Assembly (NCBI GenBank): GCA_964059195.1
Contig: CAXKWD010000002.1
Coordinates: forward strand, 151,483,042 to 151,547,041
Source: Ectobius pallidus
Taxonomy: Eukaryota; Arthropoda; Insecta; Blattodea; Ectobiidae
Length of the DNA: 64,000 nucleotides
Reading direction: 5' to 3'
Below are positions 1 to 10,089 of the stretch, one piece after another. Position numbers and translations under genes: made by a program. The notes under the pieces are model-generated. The model made no database searches, was not told where the DNA came from, and saw only the letters and a list, made by a program, of their open reading frames with translations. Numbering within the stretch: position 1 is the first letter of the stretch; the number at the start of each line of letters is the position of its first letter.

Positions 1-1
1 G

Positions 2-421
2 CTGATACAACGACACAAGCCTCAATATAAGAAGTATGTGATCGATTCAGTTCTTGCACGTAATGGGCACTGTGCATTGAGACTCCCACCGTATCACCCT
101 GAACTGAATCCCATCAAAAAAATCTGGAGTACTGTTAAAGGATGGGTTGCTGAACAGAATGTTTCATTTAAACTGGACAATGCAACTCAACTCTTTGAGG
201 AGAAGTGTAACAACATCACTCGTGCTGACTGGTTGTCTCGTTGCCGAAACGCTCGTGATCGCGAAGCTGAGTATATGGCAACAGAAATGTTAATTCACAA
301 TATGACTGAAAACGTAATCATACAGGTAGGTGGAAGTGACAGTGATGAAAGTGATAGCGAAATAAATGAAGGCGACTCTAGTGATTCAGAAGAACAACTG
401 TCAGGGGTGGAGCCTTCGTAG
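2..421 (+). pseudogene. Tc1/mariner-type DDE transposase, C-terminal part
   Basis: The frame is open from the left edge of the window, so this is only the C-terminal part of a longer transposase. The protein holds the block LPPYHPELNPIKKIW, which is the third catalytic block of IS630/Tc1/mariner (DDE_3-type) transposases. In that family the last catalytic acid normally follows NPI, as in NPIE. Here codon AAA gives Lys (NPIK), so the catalytic acid looks lost by a single G-to-A change. The C-terminus is an acidic Ser/Asp/Glu-rich tail rather than a further domain. No terminal inverted repeat was recognised downstream before the (ATT)n tract. Probably a dead copy; the family assignment is firm, the exact lineage is not. 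Confidence 0.75.
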
Positions 422-510
422 AATGGTGCACCAGTTTCAAGAAAAAATATCCCGATTTCATCAAGTACCAGTAAGTAATGAGATAGTTTGCCATTCCCTA
501 AATATAGGGC

Positions 511-512
511 TA

Positions 513-582
<70 letters not shown>
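511..582. repeat. (ATT)n microsatellite
   Basis: About 24 uninterrupted ATT/TTA triplets. Long poly-Ile or poly-Asn-type frames across it are artefacts of the repeat. Confidence 0.95.
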
Positions 583-1079
583 GTAACATATTGTTATAAT
601 AATTATCATTTTGTAGCAAACAGATCTCAATTACTATGAAGTCAGTACAGTATTCTGTTTGTGTAGTGCATTTTACCTTTACGTAATACGTTTCACATTG
701 TGTACGCGGAGAGCTCAGGGTTAATGTTTTCAAGTCAGTCAGTAGCTCAGCTCTTGAGGGATGGAGTTAAAGGGGCAGGAGTTGGCGAGGTCAATCCTCC
801 CTGCGTGAGATTTCTAGGGCATGCTTCAACTGAAATGGATTCTACCATGTACTTGACTGCAAAAAACGCACAGTGTCACTAACAAAGTTTTGCACGAGCG
901 AGAACTGATCTCTGGACTAACATGCACATTGTGCGATCTTCTCTTTTATTATTATTATGTTAAAAGTAGTGTAAGTATATTATTTTCATATTAGCACTTT
1001 CTGAAGAATAACAGATAACAGATAACGGAAAATCAAAGAGAAATCAAAGTTGTATAAGGTTATTATAAGAGAAAAATTC
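583..1079. other. Unassigned intergenic sequence
   Basis: AT-rich sequence between the microsatellite and a tRNA-like repeat. A short open frame (700-882) has no recognisable domain. I see no convincing gene here. Confidence 0.5.
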
Positions 1080-1168
1080 TTCTTTCACTGGAATTCAAAG
1101 CCACGACCTTCGGCTTTCCATGCCGTTGCTCTACCAACTAAGCTAGAGAGAGTTCGCTTCATTGTGCC
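1080..1168 (-). repeat. tRNA-derived SINE-like head, split by the BEL element
   Basis: On the minus strand the sequence reads TAGCTTAGTTGGTAGAGC, a good tRNA D-arm/A-box match. An anticodon-like stem (CGGC...GCCG) follows, then a degenerate B-box (GGCTTTGAATTCC). The unit continues across the BEL insertion: its sequence resumes at 5690 after the duplicated GTGCC. It is probably a tRNA-derived SINE or tRNA relic rather than a functional tRNA gene, because the T-arm is mismatched and the acceptor stem is not evident. Confidence 0.5.
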
Positions 1169-1300
1169 TGTTAGGGAAATTAAATATGTAATTTATATGT
1201 TGGTAATAATTTGTATTTTGTATGTCGGTCATATTGGGCTTTGAAAATAAATAAAACAACTGCTAAGATGGCTGAAAGTGAAAAATAGCTAAATCATTCA
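1169..1300 (+). repeat. 5' LTR of the BEL element
   Basis: It starts TGTTAGGG and ends TCATTCA. Bases 1187-1300 match 5571-5684 with about five substitutions. It is preceded directly by the target duplication GTGCC and followed directly by a TGG-starting primer-binding site. At 132 bp it is short for BEL/Pao. An AATAAA signal lies inside it. Confidence 0.85.
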
Positions 1301-1317
1301 TGGTCCTCGCATCCCGG
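1301..1317 (+). promoter_or_regulatory. Primer-binding site of the BEL element
   Basis: TGGTCCTCGCATCCCGG begins at the first base after the LTR. It resembles the tRNA-Tyr-type site TGGTCCTTCGAGCCGG that I recall for insect BEL elements, with several changes. The tRNA assignment is inference. Confidence 0.55.
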
Positions 1318-1374
1318 ACGTTCTACATATGAACTACAAGAAGACAGCTTCCTAAATACCAGGTATTTATATTC

Positions 1375-2613
1375 ATGTTACAACGATTGCATAATATGGA
1401 TGAAACCGACAAACGAACGCTAACCAAAAAGCGAGCTACGCTAAAAGCAAGCATAACTCGCATTCATCACTTCTTGAACACAGAACTAGATTCTACTGAT
1501 GTTAGCCTTATTCAAGTAAAATTAAATAGATTGCTCTCTACTATTGAAGAGTTCAAGCAAGTTCAGAGTGAACTAGAACTGAATGATGAAGACAACTCAG
1601 AAGGTCACGCTGCGTATAGACAGGAATTTGAAGACATTGTTGACCGTCTAGAAGCTAAACTCAGAAAGGCAACGGTCGCACAAATTGTGCATGAAAATGA
1701 CGACGTAATCACCCAGTCATCTCGTGGCAGATCCACATATGTAAAGCTTCCCAAAATAAACCTTCCCACTTTCAGTGGTGGTCTAATCACCTGGCTACAC
1801 TTCAAGGATACCTTCGAAGGCCTAGTGGTGAATAACAAGGAGCTCTCAAATATAGAAAAATTTCACTATTTACTCTCTTCCCTGAGAGGCGAAGCTAAGG
1901 AGAGCATAAGAAATATCAGCGTATCTGAAGCAAACTTCCCTGTAGCATACAACATTTTGGTCAATCGCTATCATTCGCCCACGCTGATAGCAGCCGAATA
2001 TGTCAGGCAAATCATGGAGATACCTCAGAAACTTTGTTCAAGTGAGACCGAAATACGCCATCTTATAAATACATTCCAAGGCAGTATAGACGCACTTAAT
2101 GCGCTGGATGCCCAACCAAGCATCCTAGACTTACTCCTTAATGAGTTATTACTCTCCCGTTTAGATAAAAAATTGAGGCTAGAATTTGAAATTCAACATG
2201 CACAACTCGATGCGGTAGGGTTCAAGGAACTCATTAGTTTCTTGGAAAGACGTTGCCAGACACTGCAACTCTGCTCCTTGAACCAACCAGCTGCCATTAG
2301 CCAGGGTCATCAGAGCAAACCCAGGCTACGCATTGCTCCACAGCAACAAACGTACAGTTCAACATCAGCAAGATGTTTTATCTGTTCAGAACAACATAAA
2401 ATGTAAAAATGTCCGGATTTCCTTAAATTAAGTTGCCACGATAGATTCAAGTTGATAAAGGACAACAAACATTGTACCAATTGCCTAAGCTCATTATACA
2501 CATGGAGAGAGTGCAATTCTAAGACTGCATGCAAAATATGCAATAAATATCACCACACGCTACTACATCAAGAAGATGAGAACACATCAAACACTAGACA
2601 AGCTAATGAATGA
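1375..2613 (+). pseudogene. gag: BEL/Pao gag
   Basis: Gag of the BEL element. It begins with a coiled-coil-like N-terminal part and then has the conserved Pao gag block (DUF1759-like): LPKINLPTFSGG, an ITWLHFKDTFEGLV stretch and FHYLLSSLRGEAK. The C-terminus holds Cys/His motifs of a nucleic-acid-binding domain (CFICSEQHKM and further C-x2-C pairs around 2480-2540). A TAA at 2404-2406 cuts the frame just inside the first zinc knuckle, and the same frame then runs to TGA at 2611-2613. Pol lies in a different frame and overlaps the gag end, which suggests a frameshift arrangement in the ancestor. Confidence 0.85.
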
Positions 2614-5575
2614 CTCTCCGACACAAAACTCACAAGGCAATAATTCACGTCGATCAACATACCATTCACTGAAAAACGTTCCGAATTCACAGGTACTTCT
2701 AAGTACAGCCTTAGTTAAAGTAAAGGACTCAAATGGAAGATATCACCGCCTACGTGCCGTGTAAGACAGCGGATCCCAGAGCAATTTCATCTCTGAGCAA
2801 GCAGTGCACCTGCTCAAGCTTAAGAAGAGAAAAACCACGGCCATAGCTCTGCAATCGTTTGGTGATCTGACATCCGAAGCTGATTCATCAGTAAATATAG
2901 ATGTACACTCGACGGTCAGCGACTTCCACTTCAATATGGAATGTGTAGTACTATCTAGGATAATTGGCCATATTCCTACATTCAATATTAATTACAAGGA
3001 CTGGAATATTCCGAATGATGTCATTCTCGCCGATCCATACTTCCACATTTCTCAGAGTACTCATCTGTTAATCGGAGCTCAATTCTTCTTGCAACTCAAG
3101 AAGGAGAGAAAGAAAACCCGAGAAGGATATCCTACTCTTCAGGACACTCATCTAGGGTGGATTCTAAGTAGAGAGTATCCGCAACAACCGATTGAAGCTG
3201 GAGATCGGGAACGAAAGTCGCTTTTCATTAGATCTGAACTCAACCTAGAGAACCGGATTCAGCGGTTTTGGGCTTTGGAAGAAATAGATCATATAACACA
3301 TTCACCAGAACACAAAGAGTGTGAGAAGCATTTCAAGGACACAACTGTACGTGACGAAAGTGGCAGGTACATTGTAGAACTTCCCATCAAGAAAGAAATT
3401 AGTTTAGGAAACTCCAAAGACATGGCTAGCAAGCGATTTCATTTTCTTGAGAGAAATCTTCAACTACAGAGCAAACTTCGTCAAGACTACGTAGAATTCA
3501 TTAAGGTATACGAGGCACTTGGAAATATGGTCGAACTTCAATCAGACTCTGCACATGAAGAACACGAATACTACATGCCTCATCACGCCGTCCATAAGCA
3601 TTCGAGCAGCACAACCAAAACGAGAGCCTATGCAAGAACCGAAAATGGCGTGGCCCTGAATGACATTTTGATGGTGGGACCAACTGTGCAAGACGACTTA
3701 TGCTCATTGGTCATGCGCTGTCGCATGCATAGAATAGCCTTTACAGCTGACGTGGAGAAAATATAGCGGCAAGTGAAGGTGCACCCAAAGCATCAATCAT
3801 TGCAATGCATATTATGGCGAGAAAGCCCTGTTGAAGAGCTCAAAACTTACGCTCTTACGGCAGTCACCTATGGAACTGCATCAGCATCCTACCTGGCTAC
3901 AAGGTGTCTTCTACAGCTAGCAACAGATCACGCAATAAGATTTCCTCGAACGACTTCAGTTCTCCGAAATTATTTCTACGTGGATGATTGTATCTCGGGA
4001 ACAGAGACTCTAGAAGAAGCCCTAAAATTGCGTGTTTAACTTCAAGACCTTCTTCAGCTTGGAGGATTCCCACTGCGAAAATGGTGCACGAATAGTCCAG
4101 AACTATTAGAATTAATCCCAGAAAACGTAAGAGAGCACAAGCATTCATTAACTGATGATGACAGCAGTTTGGTTAAGACGCTAGGTTTGACTTGGCATCC
4201 TTCGTCTGACGTATTCTAAATCAACTGTGAATTTAATTCAAACGACGCCAATAAACGCAGCTGCTCTAAACGCATGGTACTCTCCACTATATCATTGACA
4301 TTTGACCCACTAGGTCTGGTAACTCCCGTGGTCATTCTCTGCAAGGTATTCATGCAGCGCCTGTGGCAAGAAGGATCAGGATGGGATGACCAATTGTTGG
4401 AAAGGTTACTTGAAGCTTGGATTGATTTATATAAGCAAATACCCATGCTTAATGACATTAAAATTCTACGATTTGTTCTCATTGAAGGAAATGTGAATAG
4501 CATTGAGATACATGGTTTCTGCGATGCCTCACAAACTGCTTATGGAACTTCAATATATGTAAGATCCATGAACGACAAGGGAGAAGTTCTCACGAGGCTC
4601 CTATGTGCAAAATCAAGAGTGGCGCCTCTTAAGCAAAATATCAATTCCTCGCCTCGAGTTGTGTGGTGCTCTGATCTTGGCTCGTCTCGTCAAGAAAACT
4701 CTTCGAACGCTGCGCACAAACCCAGACAGTGTATACCTTTGGACTGGCTCAGAAATTGTACTGGCTTGGCTACGTGCATGCCCCACAAAATGGAAGACGT
4801 TCGTGGCCAACAGAGTAGCGGAAATACAAGACATTGTTCCGGCCTTCCATTCGCGGCACGTAAGGTCACAAGACAACCCAGCAGACCTTGCTTCACGTGG
4901 AGTACAACCAATGCTACTCAAAGAATGTCAGCTATAATGGGAAGTCCCCAGTTGGCTGCGTCTAGATCCCTCGTCATGGCCATTACAAGAAAGGTGCAAC
5001 GCTTCGAAAATTCCAGATCTAAGAACTGTGGTATCACTTATTGTCATGCAACATAATGACGAATTCTTAGATCGTTATTCATCCTTAAACAGACTACTTA
5101 GAACGATTGCTTATTGTCTGAGATTATCTTCCAACTGTAAGAATACTCGCAACGACCGTAACCGCATGAGGTAAATAATGCCTTCAATTTTTTCCTAAAA
5201 ATCGTGCAGTCTGTCTCTTATCAAAGGGAAATACAGTGCATCACCCAAGGTAAGCCTATTGATGGGAACAGTAAGCTAAATAGTTTGAGTCCAATTTTGG
5301 ATGAAAATGGCTATCTTCGAGTTGGGGGAAGACTACAAAACGCACTAGTTGCCTATGAAGCCAAGCATCAACTCATACTTCCTCCTCAACACTACTTCAC
5401 CAAACTTGTTGTCCTGAGAGAACATCTAAGATTAATACACGCTGGACCTCAACTTCTCATTTCATCACTACGCCAGAAATACTGGGTTCCCAAGATTCGA
5501 CAAATCGTGAAAAAATGTACGCATCACAATTCTCTAATTTTTGCCCAGATATGTTTTCGCAAAAGGCAGTTGTAA
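2576..5575 (+). pseudogene. pol: BEL/Pao pol: protease, RT, RNase H, partial integrase
   Basis: The protease core is visible as DSGSQSNFISEQ, but TAA (2762-2764) sits directly before the catalytic Asp. RT follows, with MVGPTVQDDL near 3672 and the catalytic YVDD near 3975 (NYFYVDDCISG). RNase H residues include GFCDASQTAYG, SIPRLELCGA and the NPADLASRG block. The integrase HHCC region is present up to KYWVPKIRQIVKKCTHH and then stops, so the DDE core is missing. Further in-frame stops lie at 3764, 4037, 4217 and 4935. One extra A in the run at 4635-4638 shifts the frame between APLK and ISIPRLEL, and the frame shifts back before about 5200. Clearly non-functional. Confidence 0.88.
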
Positions 5576-5684
5576 TTTATATGTTGGTAATAATTTGTAT
5601 TTTGTATGTCGGTCATATTTGGCTTTGAAAATAAATAAAACAGTTGCTAAGATGGCTGAAAGTCAAAAATAGCTAATTCATTCA
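5571..5684 (+). repeat. 3' LTR of the BEL element, 5'-truncated
   Basis: It matches 1187-1300 closely and ends CA, followed by the GTGCC duplication. The first 18 LTR bases are missing because a deletion joined the integrase coding region directly to the LTR interior. Confidence 0.85.
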
Positions 5685-6104
5685 GTGCCAGATGGAACCT
5701 CTCTCAAATAACTATTTACACTTAATGGTCTCCCTCGCTGAAAGGCAATTTATGTCGTATGCAGTACTGTGAAGCACACTAATTAGCGATTCTTGTGTTC
5801 GGGCATCCACTGTTATTGTACAGTAACATTTAAGATTGATATATGCATTCTGAGCCGTGAAACTCGGCTCAAGTGGTATAAAGCGCCCCTATGGTTGTTT
5901 GTCTGAAACACTAAAAACTTTAAATGTCTTTGGTTTTATGCGTCCGTGTTTGCCAGCGGTTACGTCTGGTATTTCTGAACGTGGTACGCGGAAGCGAGGG
6001 CCTGGAGCAGCGATGTTACGTGCTTCAGTTGGGAGCTGACTCGGACAGCGCGAGCATGTAGTGCATTGTACAGTGATTTGGTGGGCGTGTACAGCAGTTC
6101 AGCG

Positions 6105-6130
6105 ATGGATCGTGTCTGCTGTTTCGGTGA
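6105..6130 (+). promoter_or_regulatory. Putative mini-exon and splice donor
   Basis: ATG plus six further codons (MDRVCCF) run straight into G|GTGAG. The related element has ATG GAG ACA ATT TTC TCA G|GTGAG at the same relative place (60166-60189). Splicing is inferred only from this conserved arrangement. Confidence 0.35.
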
Positions 6131-6547
6131 GATTGTTCTTTTTCTATCTTAATATAAATCATAAATTCTGTTCAATTCTACATCTCACCTGATTTTGGAT
6201 CTTCTAAATTTTCCGTAAAGTGTATATAGTTTGCTTATTTGTTAAAGTTTAGATTATTCATTTTCTCGGTATTTTTGGCTACTTGAAATTTCGCCCACCT
6301 TTAGTAATTTAGTTATATCATGCTTTTCATTTTTCTTCGTCCGTCCGTCCGCCTAAGTATTTCTCCAGTTCTCCTGAAGCTAATACCACGTTCATCTGTT
6401 TTTCTAAATTAATGGCTAATATTTCAAGGAAAATAAAGAATGTCCGAATCTGGCTACATTTAACGTAATCCAAGCAGTTCTCAGAAACTGGATTCCATGT
6501 TGAAGCATTTGAAGTTTAAAATAGAATCTAGGGCATACGTCAAGCAC

Positions 6548-6845
6548 AAAATACAGAGTGATATTTCATAACTGGTACAATCATTAAGGTGCTCGCAATT
6601 AGACTTTGATATTACGAAAGCGCTTGTAATCATTATTTCAAGAGTAAAGTTTAACTTTAAATCAAAGATAGAATTATGAATTCAAATCTAAAATACAGAG
6701 TGATTTGTGATTACTCAGTCAGTCATTAAAGATGCTTGGAATTAGACTTTGATATTACGAAGTGCTCGTAATAATTAGTTCATGAGTAAAGTTTAACTTG
6801 CAATACAAGATAAAATTATTAATTCAAACTTATATACAGCGTGAT
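6548..6845 (+). repeat. 142-bp tandem repeat, two copies plus a start of a third
   Basis: The segments starting TACAGAGTGAT at 6552 and 6694, and TACAGCGTGAT at 6835, are spaced 142 and 141 bp apart. Each holds ATTAGACTTTGATATTACGA and AGTAAAGTTTAACTT. Confidence 0.8.
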
Positions 6846-8140
6846 TGCCTTTTCAGGAAATAATCTTATACATAATTTGGAAATAACCTTGTATGCCACA
6901 AATGTGTATAGGCCGAGTAATTTTAAGGGAGTAATTCCTTGGCTACTGGTTAAATTGGATAACTAGCCATTTTGTATATATTAACTTTTAAATTATTTAT
7001 TAATGTTCATTTAATTTATTTGCATATTTATTATATCTGAACAACCATACAGGTATCAATAATCAGTACCATATATACCCACATTTGTTCAATAAATCTG
7101 TTAATTAAATCTTACCTTTGCTTCTTAATGGTATTTGTAGTCTCCCGAGGTATTCCAGAATTTGTCCAATCTATTTTCAGAGTTACATATTGGGATAATG
7201 GGTCACAGTATGAAGATTCAGCAGGGCGTTTACTTGGTTTAGCTAAAAATGGTCGAAACCAAATCTACTTTCACAATCGTATGTTCAGCTTCCAGCATAC
7301 GTAAATAGTGTCACCCGAAGCGTAGTTAGGTTTTTGACTCCATTTTTCTAAATTTGCGCTCTGCTGCTCTTTATTAAACAAAATTTTGGAAGATTTTGTA
7401 TGCCTTTCCAAAATTCCGGTTGTAGAAACTCATGTTTTATCACTTCTCGATTGTTGGTCTAGTTCCTTAGTGTAGGCTGGATCTGCATTTTGTTCTGGCA
7501 TTGATAGTAGTTCTGCGTTTCAATTTTGAAGAATTTCATAAGACTTTATCAGTAACTTTCACTATTCTGTACTTCACCAAAACCGGTTTTGACATAATTA
7601 ACCTCACTTATTTTGTATTATTAGCTTTACTTGAAACTGATCTCTGCAAATATTCCGCTTGTTCATTATTCTAACCTAATGCTGATATATTGCACTTTTT
7701 CCTTATTCTATCCTAACAACAAAATAGTTTCTGACCCTGTGTATTTGAATAAACTTCATCATGAGTAATAGGATTCTTGTTCCAATTGAATTTCTTTTGA
7801 AAGATGACATTATTTATGAGTTACTTATCCGTGGAATTAATGTGAATTCGGATGATTCAGTTGCGAATTTATCTAAACTATTAAGAGATAATTTGTCGAT
7901 CCCAGTTAATCCGAGTCACTTAAAAGATATCAATACTGATAATGAAATTCAAGCTCTTGTCTCTAAAGTGGAAGAAAATTTTGAACAGTGTCGCGAACTT
8001 ACTGATGAAGGGGGTTTTTCACAAAAACAGGCAAAACGTCTTATCGCTAAATTGGATCATATCCAAAATAGAATTTCTGATTTAATTCAAACTGGTCTTT
8101 CTCTAGATTATAGCCAGACTTTAAGCTCACTCAGTATGGA

Positions 8141-9041
8141 AACGTTCACACAGATTTAGAATACGCAGACGGCTCCCTGTTCACATAGGTAATCTCCACC
8201 TGGACATAGAACAATACGACACCATTGATAAAGGTCATTTGTACACCTTATTGCACGACGAAATTGTTAACATATGGCAACAAAGATGGACCGAATCCCC
8301 AAATGGGAAGATCACGAGGGACTTCTTCCCTAGTGTCTCCGCACGTCTAAAAATGTCATGGATCAAACCTGACCATTATGTCACTCAAATTTTAAGTGGA
8401 CACGGAAACTTCGCTGCAAACCTCATTAGGTTCAATCTTGCAGAAGACGACCTTTGCGCCTGCGAAGATAGCGAACCAGATACAATGTATCACATGCTAT
8501 ATACCTGTCCGCGCTACATAGAACCCAGACTCCTCCTTCATGAAGCAGCTAGAGCCGTAAACGAAGTCTGGGCTCCTGACCTACAGTTCTGGACTCGTAA
8601 ACACGCCTTCACAGCTCTCAAAATTTTCGCCAAACAAGCACTCCTGGAAAAACAAGAAAACTAATCCCGCACTGGTGGAGGGACACCCTAATGGGTAACC
8701 TATCACCCCAGCTCGAGCAAGGTTTTTGAGGGGTTTCCCTTGCTCATCGGCAAATGCCGAGCTGGTTAAAAATCCTCTCACATATATTAACACTCAGCTC
8801 ACACCTCTTAGCACATCACAAACAAAGGACATAAAACACTCCAAGCATAAAAGCAGGATAACTGCAACAATCACTAAACACAGTTACACAGCCCAAATAC
8901 CACCAACATCCCATCCGGATGAAGCACCAAGGGCACTTACAGGAACATAACAGCACAAATGGTTACCAAAATTTGGTTTGACCCGAGGTTCTGGCTTCAT
9001 TGCTTGGTACTCGGGGGGCAAGGAAGGGCACCAAAAAAAAA
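8141..9041 (+). mobile_element. 5'-truncated LINE (I/R1-type) insertion
   Basis: It is flanked by an 8-bp duplication AGTATGGA (8133-8140 and 9042-9049) and ends in a poly(A) tract at about 9031-9041. Removing it restores the gag reading frame exactly. It carries only the last part of ORF2 plus a 3' UTR of about 370 bp. Confidence 0.9.
8143..8664 (+). CDS. LINE ORF2 C-terminal region (zinc-finger tail)
   Basis: The frame is open from the 5' truncation point to TAA at 8662-8664. The protein has the region found after RT/RNase H in I/R1-type LINEs: GHGNFAANLIRF, then the C-x-C...H...C motif in LCACEDSEPDTMYHMLYTC. No RT or endonuclease remains. It is a fragment fused by chance to host-element sequence upstream; an ATG start is not expected. 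Confidence 0.75.
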   Translation, partial: RSHRFRIRRRLPVHIGNLHLDIEQYDTIDKGHLYTLLHDEIVNIWQQRWTESPNGKITRDFFPSVSARLKMSWIKPDHYVTQILSGHGNFAANLIRFNLAEDDLCACEDSEPDTMYHMLYTCPRYIEPRLLLHEAARAVNEVWAPDLQFWTRKHAFTALKIFAKQALLEKQEN

Positions 9042-9235
9042 AGTATGGAGATTTCAACGGAAAAGGATAAGCTCAAATCACAGTTGGCAGAAAATCTGAA
9101 TAGAAATTTTGAAGCTAATCATTCTGCAGTAATTACAGCTATTAATGGGGGTTCTCCAAACCCTTTTCTCAACAATGACCCCGTAGTAACTCATGAACTT
9201 CAACATACCCCAACGCCGGTTGTTAGAAATTTAAA

Positions 9236-9392
9236 TTTTGATAAACCCAAAATATGAATTAGAAAATGTTAAGTAAGATTTTCTCTAAATTATTGCAAAT
9301 GGCTTTACTGTACAATATCACAATCTCAATGATCCGGCTAACTATAATAAATTTTGATAAATCCAAAATATGAATTAGAAAATGTTCAGTAA
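9236..9392. repeat. 116-bp tandem array, left part
   Basis: Copies start with TTTTGATAAA(C/T)CCAAAATA at 9236 and 9352 (period 116). The array continues beyond the gypsy insertion at 19056-19400. The unit begins inside the end of the truncated gag, so it may derive from that gag; that origin is a guess. Confidence 0.8.
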
Positions 9393-10089
9393 TGTACCGG
9401 TAATTTGGTTTACCCATTTAATGACCCAGAGGGAATAACATCATTTAAACAGAAAAATCACTGAGTCAGAGAATCAACAATTTATTTATAATTATAAGTT
9501 ACAAATGGTAATGATCTATTTGAAAACTATGGACTGAACAATTTAGTTGAACTGGTTAGGTATACATCATTAATCAAGAAAAGGGGGCGAGGCCGGATCG
9601 TTCCATCTCAAAAATAAATCAATGACGAAAATAAACTAAACGATAGAATAGAAATAAACGAAAGAAAAACATCCTGGCGAGTAAGAAAAATAACTGAATC
9701 GAAAACTAGAATATAATGCAAAATAAATAACTCGCCAAGGAAAACAATGCTTATGGCATAACTAAATCAAAAACATACCTGAGTGGAAAGACAGAATGAA
9801 CCCGGACAAAGGTTCAGAGACGGCAAGGGAAGACAAGATGTTGTCGGAACGGCTCCTAGCTGCAGACTCAGGGTTCGCAGAAGAGCACGCGAGAATGTCG
9901 CGAAACGGAAAAGCTAGACATTAGAACGCGCCCGGAAAACAATACTCATGTAAGCAAAGATGAGATAGAACAAGAGAGCAACGAAAAACGTAAACAAACA
10001 AAACGAAAACAAGATGGAAAGACCCGTAAAATGTAAGTACCTGAATAAACCTATAAAAAAACATACTAATGTGCCAGGAACTCGGCACA
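9393..10089 (-). repeat. 3' LTR of the gypsy element
   Basis: Nearly identical to 18360-19055. On the minus strand it begins TGTGCCGAGTTCCTGGCACA, an inverted repeat that forms a terminal hairpin, and ends CCGGTACA. Confidence 0.93.

Larger units (their letters stand above)
1169..5684 (+). mobile_element. BEL/Pao LTR retrotransposon, decayed
   Basis: A full outline can be drawn. A 132-bp 5' LTR begins TG and ends CA; a primer-binding site, gag, and protease-RT-RNase H-integrase coding sequence follow, then a 114-bp 3' LTR ending CA. The 5-bp target duplication GTGCC lies at 1164-1168 and 5685-5689. The two LTRs differ at about 5 of 114 aligned positions. The coding region carries at least six premature stops and at least two frameshifts. 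The right end has a deletion that removed the integrase catalytic core, the polypurine tract and the first 18 bases of the 3' LTR. The insertion split a tRNA-like repeat. Confidence 0.88.
5690..7760 (+). other. Leader/LTR region of an old gypsy-type element
   Basis: No open frame of note. This stretch lies upstream of a gypsy-type gag at 7761 and shares a series of landmarks, in the same order, with the region upstream of the related gag at 62420. These are a mini-exon with a GTGAG donor (6127 versus 60185), a GGCTA/TTTTGAAATTTCGCC-like block, an AATAAA tract (near 7091 versus 60940), and a TATTCTATCCTAAC block just before the gag. The LTR borders cannot be fixed, because only one LTR of each element is in the window. 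Confidence 0.5.
7761..9257 (+). pseudogene. gag: Gypsy-type gag, split by a LINE and truncated
   Basis: The first part (7761-8140) starts MSNRILVPIEFLLKDD and is clearly related to the gag at 62420 (MSNRTYVPIEFI, then NLSKLLKDN, FDQCREL, GGFSPKQ). The frame is interrupted at 8141 by a LINE flanked by the 8-bp duplication AGTATGGA. After the second AGTATGGA (9042-9049) the same gag frame resumes as MEISTEKDK and continues with GGSPNPFL and PTPVVRNLNF, matching GSPNPFV and APVVGVSEF of the other gag. It ends where the 116-bp tandem array begins, so the capsid core and zinc knuckle are missing. Confidence 0.82.

Noticed and set aside
366..733. Frames of 77 and 90 codons across 511-582
   Set aside because: They are poly-Ile products of the ATT repeat read on both strands.
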